From: CAVREM01 sp963728825
GTDB lineage: Bacteria > Acidobacteriota > Vicinamibacteria > Vicinamibacterales > CAVVIG01
Direction of reading: 5' to 3'
NCBI GenBank assembly: GCA_963728825.1
Contig: CAVSLA010000001.1
Location: 558,001 to 622,000, forward strand
Length of the DNA: 64,000 nt
Shown here: positions 8,727-17,974 of the stretch, in pieces
Layout: every line of letters starts with the position of its first letter
Numbering within the stretch: the stretch's first letter is position 1
Position numbers and translations under genes: made by a program
The notes under the pieces: model-generated
What the model was told of the DNA's origin: nothing
Database searches by the model: none
What the model saw: only the letters and a program-made list of their open reading frames with translations

Positions 8727-9871
8727 TTGTCCGGCACGTTGCTCAGGCAGTACTCTCCTCGATCATGTCCCACGCGAGATTTGCTTCAGTTTATGCGCCG
8801 CGCCTGCTCGTCGTGACGGTTGGTCTGATGGCGGCCTGCTCGGGCGCGGCTTGTCGACCGTCAACCCCCGCTCCGCCGGCTCCAGCAGTTTCTGAAAATA
8901 CCTGGGCGGTCGTCGATGGCCGGCAGATCACCCGCGAGGACGTCGACAAGGCGTATCGACGGACGCCCGAAGCGTTGCAGACCATGTCGGCCGAGGAGAC
9001 CCTGGCGGCCAAACTGACCCTTCTCAACGAGCTGATCGTGCAGGACATCCTGCTCGCGAAGGCAGGACCGTTGAAGCTCGAGGTCGCCGAGAGCGATCTG
9101 GATGCCGCCTACGGCAACGCGAAGAAAAACATCTCCGATGAGGAATTTCAGCAGGAGCTGACGCGGCGCAACCTGACAGCGGCGGACATGCGCGACGGGC
9201 TGCGGCGCGAGCTGCTGATCCAGAAAGTCATCACGCAGGAAGTGGGCTCGAAGGTCGCCGTCACCGATCAGGAGATCAGCGACTTCTTCGCCGCCAATCG
9301 CGCGCAGTTCAACATACCTGAAGAGTCGTACCACCTCGCGCAGATCGTCGTGACGCCGGTCCGTGAGCAGGAGCTGACCAACCGCACCGGCGACGATGCG
9401 ACGACGCCGCAGGCGGCAACCGCCAAGGCGCAGATGCTGATGGAGCGCCTCAAAGCGGGCGCCGCGTTCGGCGAGCTGGCGGTTGGCTACTCTGAGGATG
9501 CCGAGTCGGCGCCGCGTGGTGGAGATCTGGGGCTGGTGCCGGTGTCGAGGCTCAAGCAGGCGCCGCCGCAACTGCGCAATGCTGTCCTGAACAAGGAGCC
9601 CGGCAGCGTCAACGTGGCCAGCGCGGGCGGCGGCCACACGCTGGTGTTGGTCGTCGCGCACGAGCCGGCGGGACAACGCGACCTGTCGATGCCTCCGGTG
9701 CGCGAACGCATCAGCGGAGTCCTGCGCGAGCGCCGCGAGCAGCTCTTGCGGGCGGCGTACCTGACGTCCGTCAGGGGTGATGCGACAGTGGTCAACCACC
9801 TCGCGCGCCGGCTGCTCGAGTCGAAGGGCGCCACACCCAGTCTTCAACCGGCCGCACCAGGCGCCAAATAG
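8723..9871 (+). CDS. Parvulin-type peptidyl-prolyl cis-trans isomerase, probable lipoprotein
   Basis: The ATG at 8723 overlaps the kinase stop. The ATG at 8765 (MSHARF) gives a cleaner signal sequence ending in a lipobox 'GLMAAC'. A SurA/PrsA-like N-terminal chaperone region (about residues 55-190, 'DGRQITREDVDKAY') precedes one rotamase domain ('YHLAQIVVTP', 'FGELAVGYSEDAESAPRGGDLG'). Such proteins fold or escort exported proteins at the membrane surface. The tail after the rotamase domain is short and charged. Overlap with the kinase-BRCT gene means the two are co-translated, though why is not clear from the sequence. Confidence 0.9.
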   Translation: MIVRHVAQAVLSSIMSHARFASVYAPRLLVVTVGLMAACSGAACRPSTPAPPAPAVSENTWAVVDGRQITREDVDKAYRRTPEALQTMSAEETLAAKLTLLNELIVQDILLAKAGPLKLEVAESDLDAAYGNAKKNISDEEFQQELTRRNLTAADMRDGLRRELLIQKVITQEVGSKVAVTDQEISDFFAANRAQFNIPEESYHLAQIVVTPVREQELTNRTGDDATTPQAATAKAQMLMERLKAGAAFGELAVGYSEDAESAPRGGDLGLVPVSRLKQAPPQLRNAVLNKEPGSVNVASAGGGHTLVLVVAHEPAGQRDLSMPPVRERISGVLRERREQLLRAAYLTSVRGDATVVNHLARRLLESKGATPSLQPAAPGAK

Positions 9872-9875
9872 CCCC

Positions 9876-12605
9876 TTACTGGATGTCCGCCCGCAGGGCG
9901 ACCGCCGGATCGACGCGCGCGGCGCGACGCGCGGGAAGATAGGTCGCCAGCAGCGCGACCGCCGCGAGCGCAGCTGATACGGCGGCGTACGTCACCGGAT
10001 CCATCGGGCCGACACCGAACAGCAACGCCGACATCACCCGGGTGAGACCGACCGCGATCGCCATGCCGACGCCGATGCCGGCGGCGGTCAGCACGAGCCC
10101 CTGACGCAGAAAGAGCTTCCGCACGTCTCCGAGCTGTGCGCCGAGCGCCATGCGGATGCCGATCTCGCGGGTCCGTTCGGCCGCGATGTAGGTAATGACG
10201 CCGAAGATGCCGACCACGCCGAGCAGCAGCGCGACGCCCGCCGCGATCGCCAGCATCACCATCGCAAAAGAGGTCTGGGCCATCGACACGGCCCGAATCT
10301 GCTCGAGTGTCTGCACCGCGGCGAGCGGCAGATTCGGGTTGACGGACCACACAGCCTGCTGCAGCTCGTTCATGAGACCGGGCGTGCCGACCCGGGTCGA
10401 GCGAACCGCGTAGGCCAGCGTCCGCCGCTGATAACTGTCGTTGAGCAGCGGCCAGTAGACGATGGCCGTCGCCGGTTGATTGAGGCCATCGTCGCGCTCA
10501 TCGCCGACCACACCGATGACTTCCCGCCATGGATTCTTGAGACTGCCCCGGACCCGCCGCCCGAGAGCCGCGGACGGCTCCCTCCAGTATTCGCGGGCCA
10601 GGGTCTCAGAGATAACCACGACCGGCCGACGATCGTAGATCTCGGCCCAGGTCGGCGATCGCCCCGCCACCAGGCGGTTGCCCATCGTCTCGAAGTAGCC
10701 GGGAGCGACGCTCTTGAAGCGACGCAGCGGCGGAAGCCGGTCGTCTGCGACCGGTGAGCCCTCGACGTAGAGCGGATTGGCGTTGTCTTCGCCGTCCATC
10801 GTGATCGACGAGGAGAGACCAACCGACGCGACGCCCGGTACCTGCGCCAGCCGCTGCGCGATGGCTTGGTGGGTGCGGGCGACCTGCTCGATGTCGCCGA
10901 CGACGCGATCCGGGATGGCGATTCGAAACGTCTGGACCTCCCGGGGAGACGTAAATCCGGGCTGAACCTGGCGCATCGCGACGAAGGTGCGAACCATGAG
11001 GCCGCAGACGATCATCAGCATCAACGCCAGCGCAATCTCTGCCACGACCAGGGCGCTGCGGGTGCGGTGCCGTCCCGGTGCATCGCTGGAGGATCGGCCG
11101 CCTTCTTTGAGCGCCACGGCGCTTGGCGTTCCCAATCGCAGCACCGGCGCGACGCCAAACAGAAGGCCTGCGCCGACAGATACCAGCTGCGCGAACCCCA
11201 GCACCGTCAGGTCGATGCCGATCTCGTCGACACGCGGCAATTCGGCCGGCGCCATCTGTCGAAGCACGCTGATGGCGGCCTGCGCCAGGACCAGGCCGAG
11301 CGCCCCGCCGCCGAGTGCCAGCAGCACGCTCTCCGACAGAAGCGCGCGCGCCATCCGGCCGCGAGTGGCGCCCAGCGCGGCGCGCATCGCGAACTCCTGC
11401 TGGCGCCCCTCGGCGCGGACCAGGAACAGGTTCGCGACATTGCCGCAGGCGATGAGCAGCACGACGCCAACGGCGCCGAACAGGACCCAGAGCACCTGCC
11501 TGATGTCGCCGATGACCTCGTCGGCTAGCGGCCGGACGTCCGGCTGCAGCTGCAGCGTGGAAAACGCCGGCGGCAGCAGCGCGATCATGCGTTGCACGTC
11601 GGCGTTGGCCTGAGCGATCGTCACGCCGGGCTCGAGCCGCGCAAGCGCCTGAAAGTCGAACATGATCCCGCGGAACACGTTGACATCGTCCAGCTGCATC
11701 GGCAGCAGCACCGCGGCGTCGCTATCCAGGAACCTGAAGGAGGCGGGCAACACCCCGATGACCTCGGCGGGCCGGCCATCGACCTGGAGTGGCTGGCCGA
11801 TCACGGCGTGGTCACCGCCAAACCGCCGCTGCCAGAAGCCGTCGGTGAGAATCGCGCGCAGTGGAGATCCGGGCGTATCGTCGTCTCTGCTGAAGAGCCG
11901 GCCGAGCGCGGGCTGCACCCTCAGCGCGGTCAACGTCGACGCGGTGACCTCCAACGCCTCGATCTGTTCGGGCTCGCCCCGCCCGGTAACGGATACCTCG
12001 GTCGATTCCCAGGCGCCGATGCTTTCGAACAACCGCTGGTTGTCGCGATACGTGAGATAGGTCGCCGGGCCGTGATTGACAGTGGCGACGTTTATCGCCG
12101 GCGCGCGGTGCAGCAGGGTGACCAGTCGATTGGCTTCATGAAAAGGCAGGGGCTTCAGCAGGACGCCGTAGACCACGCTGAAGATGGCGGTGCTGGCGCC
12201 GATGCCCAGAGCAAGCGTCATGACAGCAGCCGCCGCGAAGCCAGGCTGCTTCGAGAACATGCGGCCACCGAATCGCAGGTCCTGCCAGAGGTCGGTGAGC
12301 AGGTGCCCGGTCGGTGCGGCCGGCGTGATGGTTGCTGGCGCGTTTGCCTGGCGCAGCGGCGCCAGATACTGCGCGAGGACATTGCCGCTGCGAAAGTCGC
12401 CGAGGGCCTGATGTCGTGCTTCGTCCGAGGAGACCCCGCCAGCGGTCAACTCGCGCCATCGGTCCTCGAGGTGGTTGACGAGCTCTTCGACGATTTCGGC
12501 TTCGCGGGCGGCAGACAGCCGCAGGGACGACAGCCGCGCGCGAACTTCGCGTGCCCATTCCGCCCGCAGCGGTCGGAGGTTCCCGGGCGTCGACCGATCA
12601 GGCAT
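9876..12605 (-). CDS. ADOP-family ABC transporter permease (MacB/FtsX type)
   Basis: The protein has about 909 residues. An N-terminal ADOP domain ('RARLSSLRLSAAREAEIVEE', 'ARHQALGDF') is followed by two copies of a MacB periplasmic core plus FtsX four-helix permease. Signature pieces are 'LALGIGASTAIFSVVYGVLL', 'ACGNVANLFLVRAEGRQQE', 'RTREIGIRMALGAQ' and the C-terminal 'LPARRAARVDPAVALRADIQ'. No ATPase gene is adjacent, as usual for this orphan permease family. The start at 12605 overlaps the padR-like stop by 8 bases, so the repressor and permease form one operon. The substrate is unknown; relatives are thought to act in macrolide, lipoprotein or envelope stress export. Confidence 0.95.
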   Translation of the reverse strand: MPDRSTPGNLRPLRAEWAREVRARLSSLRLSAAREAEIVEELVNHLEDRWRELTAGGVSSDEARHQALGDFRSGNVLAQYLAPLRQANAPATITPAAPTGHLLTDLWQDLRFGGRMFSKQPGFAAAAVMTLALGIGASTAIFSVVYGVLLKPLPFHEANRLVTLLHRAPAINVATVNHGPATYLTYRDNQRLFESIGAWESTEVSVTGRGEPEQIEALEVTASTLTALRVQPALGRLFSRDDDTPGSPLRAILTDGFWQRRFGGDHAVIGQPLQVDGRPAEVIGVLPASFRFLDSDAAVLLPMQLDDVNVFRGIMFDFQALARLEPGVTIAQANADVQRMIALLPPAFSTLQLQPDVRPLADEVIGDIRQVLWVLFGAVGVVLLIACGNVANLFLVRAEGRQQEFAMRAALGATRGRMARALLSESVLLALGGGALGLVLAQAAISVLRQMAPAELPRVDEIGIDLTVLGFAQLVSVGAGLLFGVAPVLRLGTPSAVALKEGGRSSSDAPGRHRTRSALVVAEIALALMLMIVCGLMVRTFVAMRQVQPGFTSPREVQTFRIAIPDRVVGDIEQVARTHQAIAQRLAQVPGVASVGLSSSITMDGEDNANPLYVEGSPVADDRLPPLRRFKSVAPGYFETMGNRLVAGRSPTWAEIYDRRPVVVISETLAREYWREPSAALGRRVRGSLKNPWREVIGVVGDERDDGLNQPATAIVYWPLLNDSYQRRTLAYAVRSTRVGTPGLMNELQQAVWSVNPNLPLAAVQTLEQIRAVSMAQTSFAMVMLAIAAGVALLLGVVGIFGVITYIAAERTREIGIRMALGAQLGDVRKLFLRQGLVLTAAGIGVGMAIAVGLTRVMSALLFGVGPMDPVTYAAVSAALAAVALLATYLPARRAARVDPAVALRADIQ

Positions 12606-12951
12606 GTTCGCCTCCGGTGACGCGACGGACCGCCGCCACGAACGCCGCCCAGGTTTTTCGTTGCTGGGCAAGAACGCGCCGCCCCTCGGCGGTCACTTTG
12701 TAGAACCGGCGGCGCCGCTCGGCGGGCTTCTCGACCCAGGTGCCCTTGATCCAGCCCCGTTCCTCGAGGCGATAGAGCAGCGGGTACAGCGAATCGATGT
12801 GGAAGGTCAGCTCGCCGCGCGACCGGAGCTGGATCAACTTGCTCAGCTCGTAGCCGTGCCGCGGCCGGGCATCGAGCAGGGAGAGAATCAGCAGCTCGGC
12901 CGAGCCGCGCTTCAGCTCGCGGTCGAGCGCGCGGGTGTTGATACCTGTCAT
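12598..12951 (-). CDS. PadR-family transcriptional repressor
   Basis: The 117-residue protein has the PadR winged helix ('GSAELLILSLLDARPRHGYELSKLI', 'SLYPLLYRLEERGWI', 'RRRFYKVTAEGRRVL') and a short C-terminal helix. It probably binds as a dimer to the palindromic elements around its own start (12941-12976) and controls its own operon with the ADOP permease at 9876-12605. It may also affect the divergent permease at 13120, because the two share a 168-base intergenic region. Confidence 0.94.
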   Translation of the reverse strand: MTGINTRALDRELKRGSAELLILSLLDARPRHGYELSKLIQLRSRGELTFHIDSLYPLLYRLEERGWIKGTWVEKPAERRRRFYKVTAEGRRVLAQQRKTWAAFVAAVRRVTGGEHA

Positions 12952-12976
12952 GAACAGATATTAGGTGGACAGGTAT
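12941..12976. promoter_or_regulatory. Candidate PadR autoregulatory operator
   Basis: Three copies of one 8-mer surround the padR start codon: ATACCTGT at 12941-12948 (inverted), ACAGATAT at 12954-12961 and ACAGGTAT at 12969-12976. The first and third are perfect reverse complements; the second differs at one base. The spacing and position at the start codon fit repression by the adjacent PadR protein (inference). Confidence 0.5.
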
Positions 12977-13015
12977 TGGTCGGTCAAACGCGTCCGTCGA
13001 TCGTCTCGTAGACCC

Positions 13016-13037
13016 GCCGGGTCCGAAAGGACCCGGC
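13016..13037. repeat. Hairpin repeat, copy 1
   Basis: GCCGGGTCC (13016-13024) and GGACCCGGC (13029-13037) form a perfect 9-base stem with a GAAA loop. The same stem with an AAAA loop is at 32106-32127, and both are followed by a similar CxACATCxG string. It is a dispersed intergenic repeat, here within the padR/permease divergent gap. Confidence 0.7.
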
Positions 13038-13076
13038 CGACATCCGTCTGGCCCTCGCCGTTGCCGGCCGTTGGTG

Positions 13077-13115
13077 TTGACAAACGACAACAACGATACT
13101 AGTGTCGCTTGTCGA
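13077..13115. promoter_or_regulatory. Candidate promoter and dyad operator for the ADOP permease at 13120
   Basis: TTGACAAACGACA (13077-13089) and TGTCGCTTGTCGA (13103-13115) are inverted repeats matching at 11 of 13 positions, 13 bases apart. The left arm begins with a -35 consensus TTGACA, and a weak -10 (TAGTGT, 13100-13105) follows at 17 bases. Transcription would start only a few bases before the ATG at 13120. A regulator bound to the dyad would cover the promoter. Its arms do not match the padR-start motif. Confidence 0.45.
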
Positions 13116-13119
13116 CATC

Positions 13120-15777
13120 ATGCCGCTCAATCGCCGCTCGCTGCTGCTGCGGGTGCGTGCCTGGTTCTCGCCCGGGCGCGTCGAGCGCGAGCTGCACGAA
13201 GAGCTGACGTTCCACCTCGACCGCGAGACCCGGAAGCAGATCGCCAACGGCGTGCCGCCTGCCGCAGCGCGTCTCAAGGCGATGGAGCGGCTGGGTCCTC
13301 TGGCGCTGGCGGCTGACGAATGCCGCGACGCACGAGGGACGGCATTCATCGAGGGGTGCGTCCGGGACGTCGCCTACGCCCTGCGCACGTCGCGACGGGC
13401 GCCGCTGGCGACGCTGACCATCGTGACGACCGTGGGGCTCGGCCTCGGCCTGGTGACCGTCGTCTTCACGATGCTCAATGTGTTTCTGTTCCGGGTCGAC
13501 GAGGTGCGCAATCCGTCCGAGCTGTACGCGGTCGAGCGGCCGGTCCGGGCGGATGGCGAGCGAGTGCGCTTCACGCGGCCGCGCTACGAAGCGCTGCGGC
13601 GCGAAACCAGTGTCTTCACCGATGCGTTCGCGATGCTGCCCGACATCGACAGCCGGATCGACGGCCGCATGATGGCAGGGACGCTCGTCACCGGCAATTT
13701 CTTCGAGGTCCTCGGCGTCGGCGCGGTGCTCGGACGTGCGTTGACGCCCGCCGACGACGACCGCTCTGGCGGGCGCCCGGTGGTTGTGCTGAGCCATCGT
13801 GGTTGGTCGAGACACTTCGCGTCCGACCCGGCGGTCATCGGCCGGACCATTCTCGTCAACGGATCCCCCTTCGCGATCGTCGGCGTCATGCCGGATGGCT
13901 TTCGCGGGCTGTCCGTCGGAACCCCGGACTACTGGGCGCCGCTTGCGCTGCTCGGTCAAGTCCGCCCGATCCATGCGGGACGCGAAGACGCCGTCGGCAT
14001 CGACGTCATCGGACGCCTCAGGCCCGGACTGTCCCGGCGGACCGCCCTGGCGGGCCTGGTCGTCTGGGATTCTGGACGCGACGACGGCGGCCCGATGGAT
14101 CGCCGTCTGCAGAACATCACGCTCGAGCCCCGGCAGGGAACCATCCCGCAGCCCGGTGAGCTGCTGATGCTGTTCACGCCGCTGTTCTTCGTCTTCGGGT
14201 TGATCCTGATGATCTGCTGCGCGAACGTGGCCAATCTGCTGCTGGCGCGCGGCATGTCACGCCAGCGCGAGATCGGCATCCGGCTGTCACTCGGCGCATC
14301 CCGCCGCCGGATCGCGCGGCAGCTGCTGACGGAAAGCCTGCTCCTCGCGCTGGCGTCGTCGGCGCTCGGATTCGCCATCTCGCGCATCGTCCTCGGCATC
14401 ACGATTTACGCGGTCAGCGCCACGCTGGCGCCGGAGCTCGCCGAGTTCGTGCAACTCTCGGCGCCGGCTGCCGACTGGCGCGTCGGGGCGTTCCTGGCGG
14501 CCGGCGCGATCGTCTCGACGGTGTTCTTCGGGCTTGCCCCGGCGCTGCAAGCTACCCGTCTGGAACTGGTGCGCACGGTGCGCGGCGAGCTGACTCGCGA
14601 TGCCCGACCGAGCCGATCCCGCAATGTGCTCGTCGCCGTCCAGGTGACAGCCTCGGCCCTGCTGCTCATCTGCTCGGGCGTTTTCCTGCGCAGCGCGCTG
14701 TCATCCTCGACAGTCGACCCAGGCTTGCGGACCGCCGACACCGTCCTCGTCGACATCAGCAACGAACAGATGCGCAACGCGATGATCCAGGCGGTCACCG
14801 CCGAACCGTCGGTGGTGTCGGTTGCAGCCTCGTCCCCTGACATGACCGGCAGACCACGTGCCGCCTTCGCCGACGGTCAGGCAGGCAAGTCGATGGTGGC
14901 GTACCGGTTGGTCTCGCCCGAGTTCTTCAGCGTGCTTGGTATCGATGTCCTTCGAGGCCGTGGCTTCACTCAGGCCGAGCGCAGCGTCAACGCAGGTGTG
15001 GCGGTCGTATCCGAAACGGTCGGCCGCCGGCTGTGGCCGGATCGCGACGCCGTCGGCCAGGTTCTTCGTCTCGAACCTGATCCCACGTCAGACACCCGGC
15101 GCGTCGACGAACCACCATTGACGCTGCGCACGTTCACGATCGTCGGGATTGCTCGCGATGTGGCTGGCTTCCGGCTGGCCGGCTTCGAGGAGGCGGGCGT
15201 CTACCTGCCGATCAGCGCTGCCGATGCCGAGACGTCGCTGACCGTTCGCGTCCACGGCGATCCCGATCAGGCGCGCCAGGCGCTGCTGCAACGCCTCACC
15301 ACGATTGATCCAAATATGGGTCAGGTCATGACGTTGAGAACGATGGCAAGGATGGAAACCTACTTCTTGACGCTCGCCTTCTGGCTGACGCTGGCCCTGG
15401 GCGGACTGGCACTCGTGCTGACGTTGTCCGGCCTGTTCAGCGTGCTGTCCTATCTGGTGGAGCAGCGCACGAAGGAGATCGGCGTGCGCATCGCCCTGGG
15501 AGCGTCCACAGGGAACGTCGGGCGCCTGGTGCTGGTGCAGTCGGTCCGCCCGGTCGGGCTCGGCGTCATTGCGGGCGGCAGCCTGGCGGCAGCGCTCGGA
15601 ATCGTCCTCATGGCGACACCTGCGGCCGCGCAGATCGGCAACATCGTGCAGGTCTTCGATCCCGTCGCCTATGCCGCCAGCCTGCTCTGCATCGTCGCGG
15701 CCTGTGCGATGGCCGCCCTCATTCCGGCGCTGCGCGCCGCGCGGATCGATCCGATCGCGGCGCTCAGGCAGGATTGA
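13120..15777 (+). CDS. ADOP-family ABC transporter permease (MacB/FtsX type)
   Basis: The protein has about 885 residues from the ATG at 13120. An in-frame GTG at 13102 is also possible but lies inside the putative promoter. The N-terminal ADOP domain ('VERELHEELTFHLDRETRKQ') precedes duplicated MacB-like periplasmic and FtsX permease parts. These include 'ICCANVANLLLARGMSRQREIGIRLSLGAS' midway, 'QRTKEIGVRIALGAS' late, and the terminal 'IPALRAARIDPIAALRQD'. It is divergent from the padR operon and has no ATPase gene next to it. Compared with the permease at 9876, the first periplasmic domain differs clearly, so this is a diverged paralog, not a recent copy. Confidence 0.95.
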   Translation: MPLNRRSLLLRVRAWFSPGRVERELHEELTFHLDRETRKQIANGVPPAAARLKAMERLGPLALAADECRDARGTAFIEGCVRDVAYALRTSRRAPLATLTIVTTVGLGLGLVTVVFTMLNVFLFRVDEVRNPSELYAVERPVRADGERVRFTRPRYEALRRETSVFTDAFAMLPDIDSRIDGRMMAGTLVTGNFFEVLGVGAVLGRALTPADDDRSGGRPVVVLSHRGWSRHFASDPAVIGRTILVNGSPFAIVGVMPDGFRGLSVGTPDYWAPLALLGQVRPIHAGREDAVGIDVIGRLRPGLSRRTALAGLVVWDSGRDDGGPMDRRLQNITLEPRQGTIPQPGELLMLFTPLFFVFGLILMICCANVANLLLARGMSRQREIGIRLSLGASRRRIARQLLTESLLLALASSALGFAISRIVLGITIYAVSATLAPELAEFVQLSAPAADWRVGAFLAAGAIVSTVFFGLAPALQATRLELVRTVRGELTRDARPSRSRNVLVAVQVTASALLLICSGVFLRSALSSSTVDPGLRTADTVLVDISNEQMRNAMIQAVTAEPSVVSVAASSPDMTGRPRAAFADGQAGKSMVAYRLVSPEFFSVLGIDVLRGRGFTQAERSVNAGVAVVSETVGRRLWPDRDAVGQVLRLEPDPTSDTRRVDEPPLTLRTFTIVGIARDVAGFRLAGFEEAGVYLPISAADAETSLTVRVHGDPDQARQALLQRLTTIDPNMGQVMTLRTMARMETYFLTLAFWLTLALGGLALVLTLSGLFSVLSYLVEQRTKEIGVRIALGASTGNVGRLVLVQSVRPVGLGVIAGGSLAAALGIVLMATPAAAQIGNIVQVFDPVAYAASLLCIVAACAMAALIPALRAARIDPIAALRQD

Positions 15778-15780
15778 GTC

Positions 15781-17829
15781 TCAGGGACCGGGCGGTCCGA
15801 AGACTCCTTCCAGGAATCCTGGCAGCGGCGCGCCGCCCGCGGCGCCGACTGCCGGAATCTCGATCATCCGGTCGTCAGCCAGACCGTCGTGGTTGCCGTC
15901 CTGCGTCGACAGCGAGTCGCCCGGATGTCCATTCGGGACGAAAATCTGCGGGTGATCGAACGGCGCCCGGCGGTAGATCACGCGCTCGTCGGTCAGGCTC
16001 TCCATGAAAGCGACGATGGCGTCGACTTCTTCGGTCTTCAGCGTCGGAATACCCAACGGTTCGATCGGCGTGCCATCGAGCGCGGTAATTGGCGCGACGT
16101 TGCCGCCGCGGCTGTAGAACTCGACGACTTCGCGAAGCGTCCGGGCGTCTCCGTTGTGGAAGTACGGTGCTGTCAGCGCGACGTTTCTGAGCGAGGGCAC
16201 TTTGAACGCGCCGTCGAGACCGAAGCCTTTGGTCACGGCGGCGCCGTCGAACATGAATCCCAAGTCGGGCAACGTCGGGAAGCGGCGGCGGCTGTGCGAG
16301 AGCGGCCCGAATGCATCAGAGGCGCCGACACCCAGATCGTCAGCCGCCGGCCGGAGACCGATGTTGTTGAAGCCTTTATCGATGATGTTGCCGTCGCGAT
16401 TCCGCACCGGTCCGTTCACCGTAGCCGCGGTGATGCGCCGCACCGACGCATCGGTGAACTCGGCCAGTTCGTGGCAATTGGAGCACCTGATGTTCGTGGG
16501 GCTGCGCGTGCGGTCGTTGAACAGATGCGCCCCGAACAGCGCCAGCCGGCTGATGTGGGCCGGGTTGGTGTTGAGCCAGGGATTGAGATCGGGATCCGCC
16601 GCGGTCGGATTCTCGCGTCGAAACCGGTCCCATGGTGTGTCGTCCGACACCAGCGTCTTTTCGTAGAGCTGCACCGACAACCCCAGGAACAGCGTGAAGT
16701 TGTACTGAATCAGCGTGTATTCATCGGTCGCCGGATCGTTGTCCGCGCGCGACACGATCGTCTTGGTTCCATCGGGCGCCACCGAAATCAGGCGGCTCGA
16801 ATGCCACCAGCGTTCGTGAAACGCCAGCTTGATCATGTCGTCGTAGTTCTTGATCGAGAGACCGGGTTGTGGAAAGCGGCTCAGCGCACCAAGCACGCTG
16901 TCGGTGCGATGGACCTGCTGCTTTCCCAGAGGCCGCATGTTCTGGATCCGCTTGAACATCCTGCGTGAGGTCTTGGCGAGGTCGAGTCCGACGTCGAGCG
17001 GCGTGCGGCCGGGCGCCGACATCTCCAGGGTACTCACGATCGGCGCGACCGCCTGAGAGGCCAGGCTGGAGTTGACGAGCTCGACGCGGACCTCAACCGG
17101 CAGTCGCGGGTCGTCGGCGCGCATCACCTTCGCATTTGGATCGCGCGTCCCCAGGTGGTTGACGCCGTTGAACACATTCTCCGCGCGGCCGTCCCAGAAT
17201 TGACGATGGTTGAACACCGCGTTGAAGACCGAGGGCGTATTGCGCGGCTCGACCCGCCTGGTGTTCAGACCTGCGACGCTGAAGCTTTCTGGATCCGGGC
17301 CGTCTGCCAGGTGATGCACGCCCTGCGAGGAGACCGCATCGTTGCTGTCGGTCGCCGGATCCAGATCGCCGCGAACGCCTGGAACAGCGAGCCGGCTCAA
17401 AGGAAAGTGGGACGGCAGCAGCTGGGTATTCGGCCCGCGGTCGTTGGAGTATGTGAGGTCTGGCGTCGGCGCGTGCTTCAGACCGGGGCTCAGCTGATTC
17501 TTCGAGCGCGGATCCGCACCGGCGCGGAAGTGACAGCTCGCGCACGCTTGGACACCGTCGCTGCCCACCTGCATGTCCCAGAACAGGGCCTTCCCCAAAG
17601 CGAGCGCCGCCGCCGGATCTTTGACGAATTCACCGAGGTCGCTTTCGCTTGGACCGGGCACGGCCACGGCGCGGAGATCGCCTGGAAGAACCGCCAGGTC
17701 GGCTGACAGTGGCGGATTCGGAACCCGCGGGATGGTGACATCTTCGGCAGACATCCCACCCCCGATCGATGCGGCTGCGCACCACGACAACAAAAACACC
17801 CGTGCCTGAAACCGGTTCACTCTGAACAT
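15781..17829 (-). CDS. Di-haem cytochrome c peroxidase-family protein, exported
   Basis: The protein has about 682 residues with an N-terminal signal peptide ('FLLSWCAAASIGGGMSA'). Two CxxCH haem sites, CASCH (96-100) and CSNCH (449-453), mark the CcpA/MauG-type di-haem fold. At this length it is about twice the classical peroxidase, with an insert of roughly 150 residues between the haem domains. Such proteins act in the periplasm, reducing peroxide or oxidising another substrate. The C-terminal tail has 'DGNHDGLADD', a calcium-loop-like stretch. The ATG at 17829 was chosen over a TTG at 17841. It is 3 bases from the convergent ADOP permease stop. Confidence 0.88.
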   Translation of the reverse strand: MFRVNRFQARVFLLSWCAAASIGGGMSAEDVTIPRVPNPPLSADLAVLPGDLRAVAVPGPSESDLGEFVKDPAAALALGKALFWDMQVGSDGVQACASCHFRAGADPRSKNQLSPGLKHAPTPDLTYSNDRGPNTQLLPSHFPLSRLAVPGVRGDLDPATDSNDAVSSQGVHHLADGPDPESFSVAGLNTRRVEPRNTPSVFNAVFNHRQFWDGRAENVFNGVNHLGTRDPNAKVMRADDPRLPVEVRVELVNSSLASQAVAPIVSTLEMSAPGRTPLDVGLDLAKTSRRMFKRIQNMRPLGKQQVHRTDSVLGALSRFPQPGLSIKNYDDMIKLAFHERWWHSSRLISVAPDGTKTIVSRADNDPATDEYTLIQYNFTLFLGLSVQLYEKTLVSDDTPWDRFRRENPTAADPDLNPWLNTNPAHISRLALFGAHLFNDRTRSPTNIRCSNCHELAEFTDASVRRITAATVNGPVRNRDGNIIDKGFNNIGLRPAADDLGVGASDAFGPLSHSRRRFPTLPDLGFMFDGAAVTKGFGLDGAFKVPSLRNVALTAPYFHNGDARTLREVVEFYSRGGNVAPITALDGTPIEPLGIPTLKTEEVDAIVAFMESLTDERVIYRRAPFDHPQIFVPNGHPGDSLSTQDGNHDGLADDRMIEIPAVGAAGGAPLPGFLEGVFGPPGP

Positions 17830-17974
17830 GGTGCCTCGCAACCTTCCGGCGCGTTCTACCTGTACGCGCTGAAACCCGATGGATTTGAAGAACTTTGCCG
17901 CGTCGACACCATACGCGACGTTCGAGCGAAATTCAGCTCAACCGTTTCACGATTTCTCGTTTTTTCTGCGTGGG

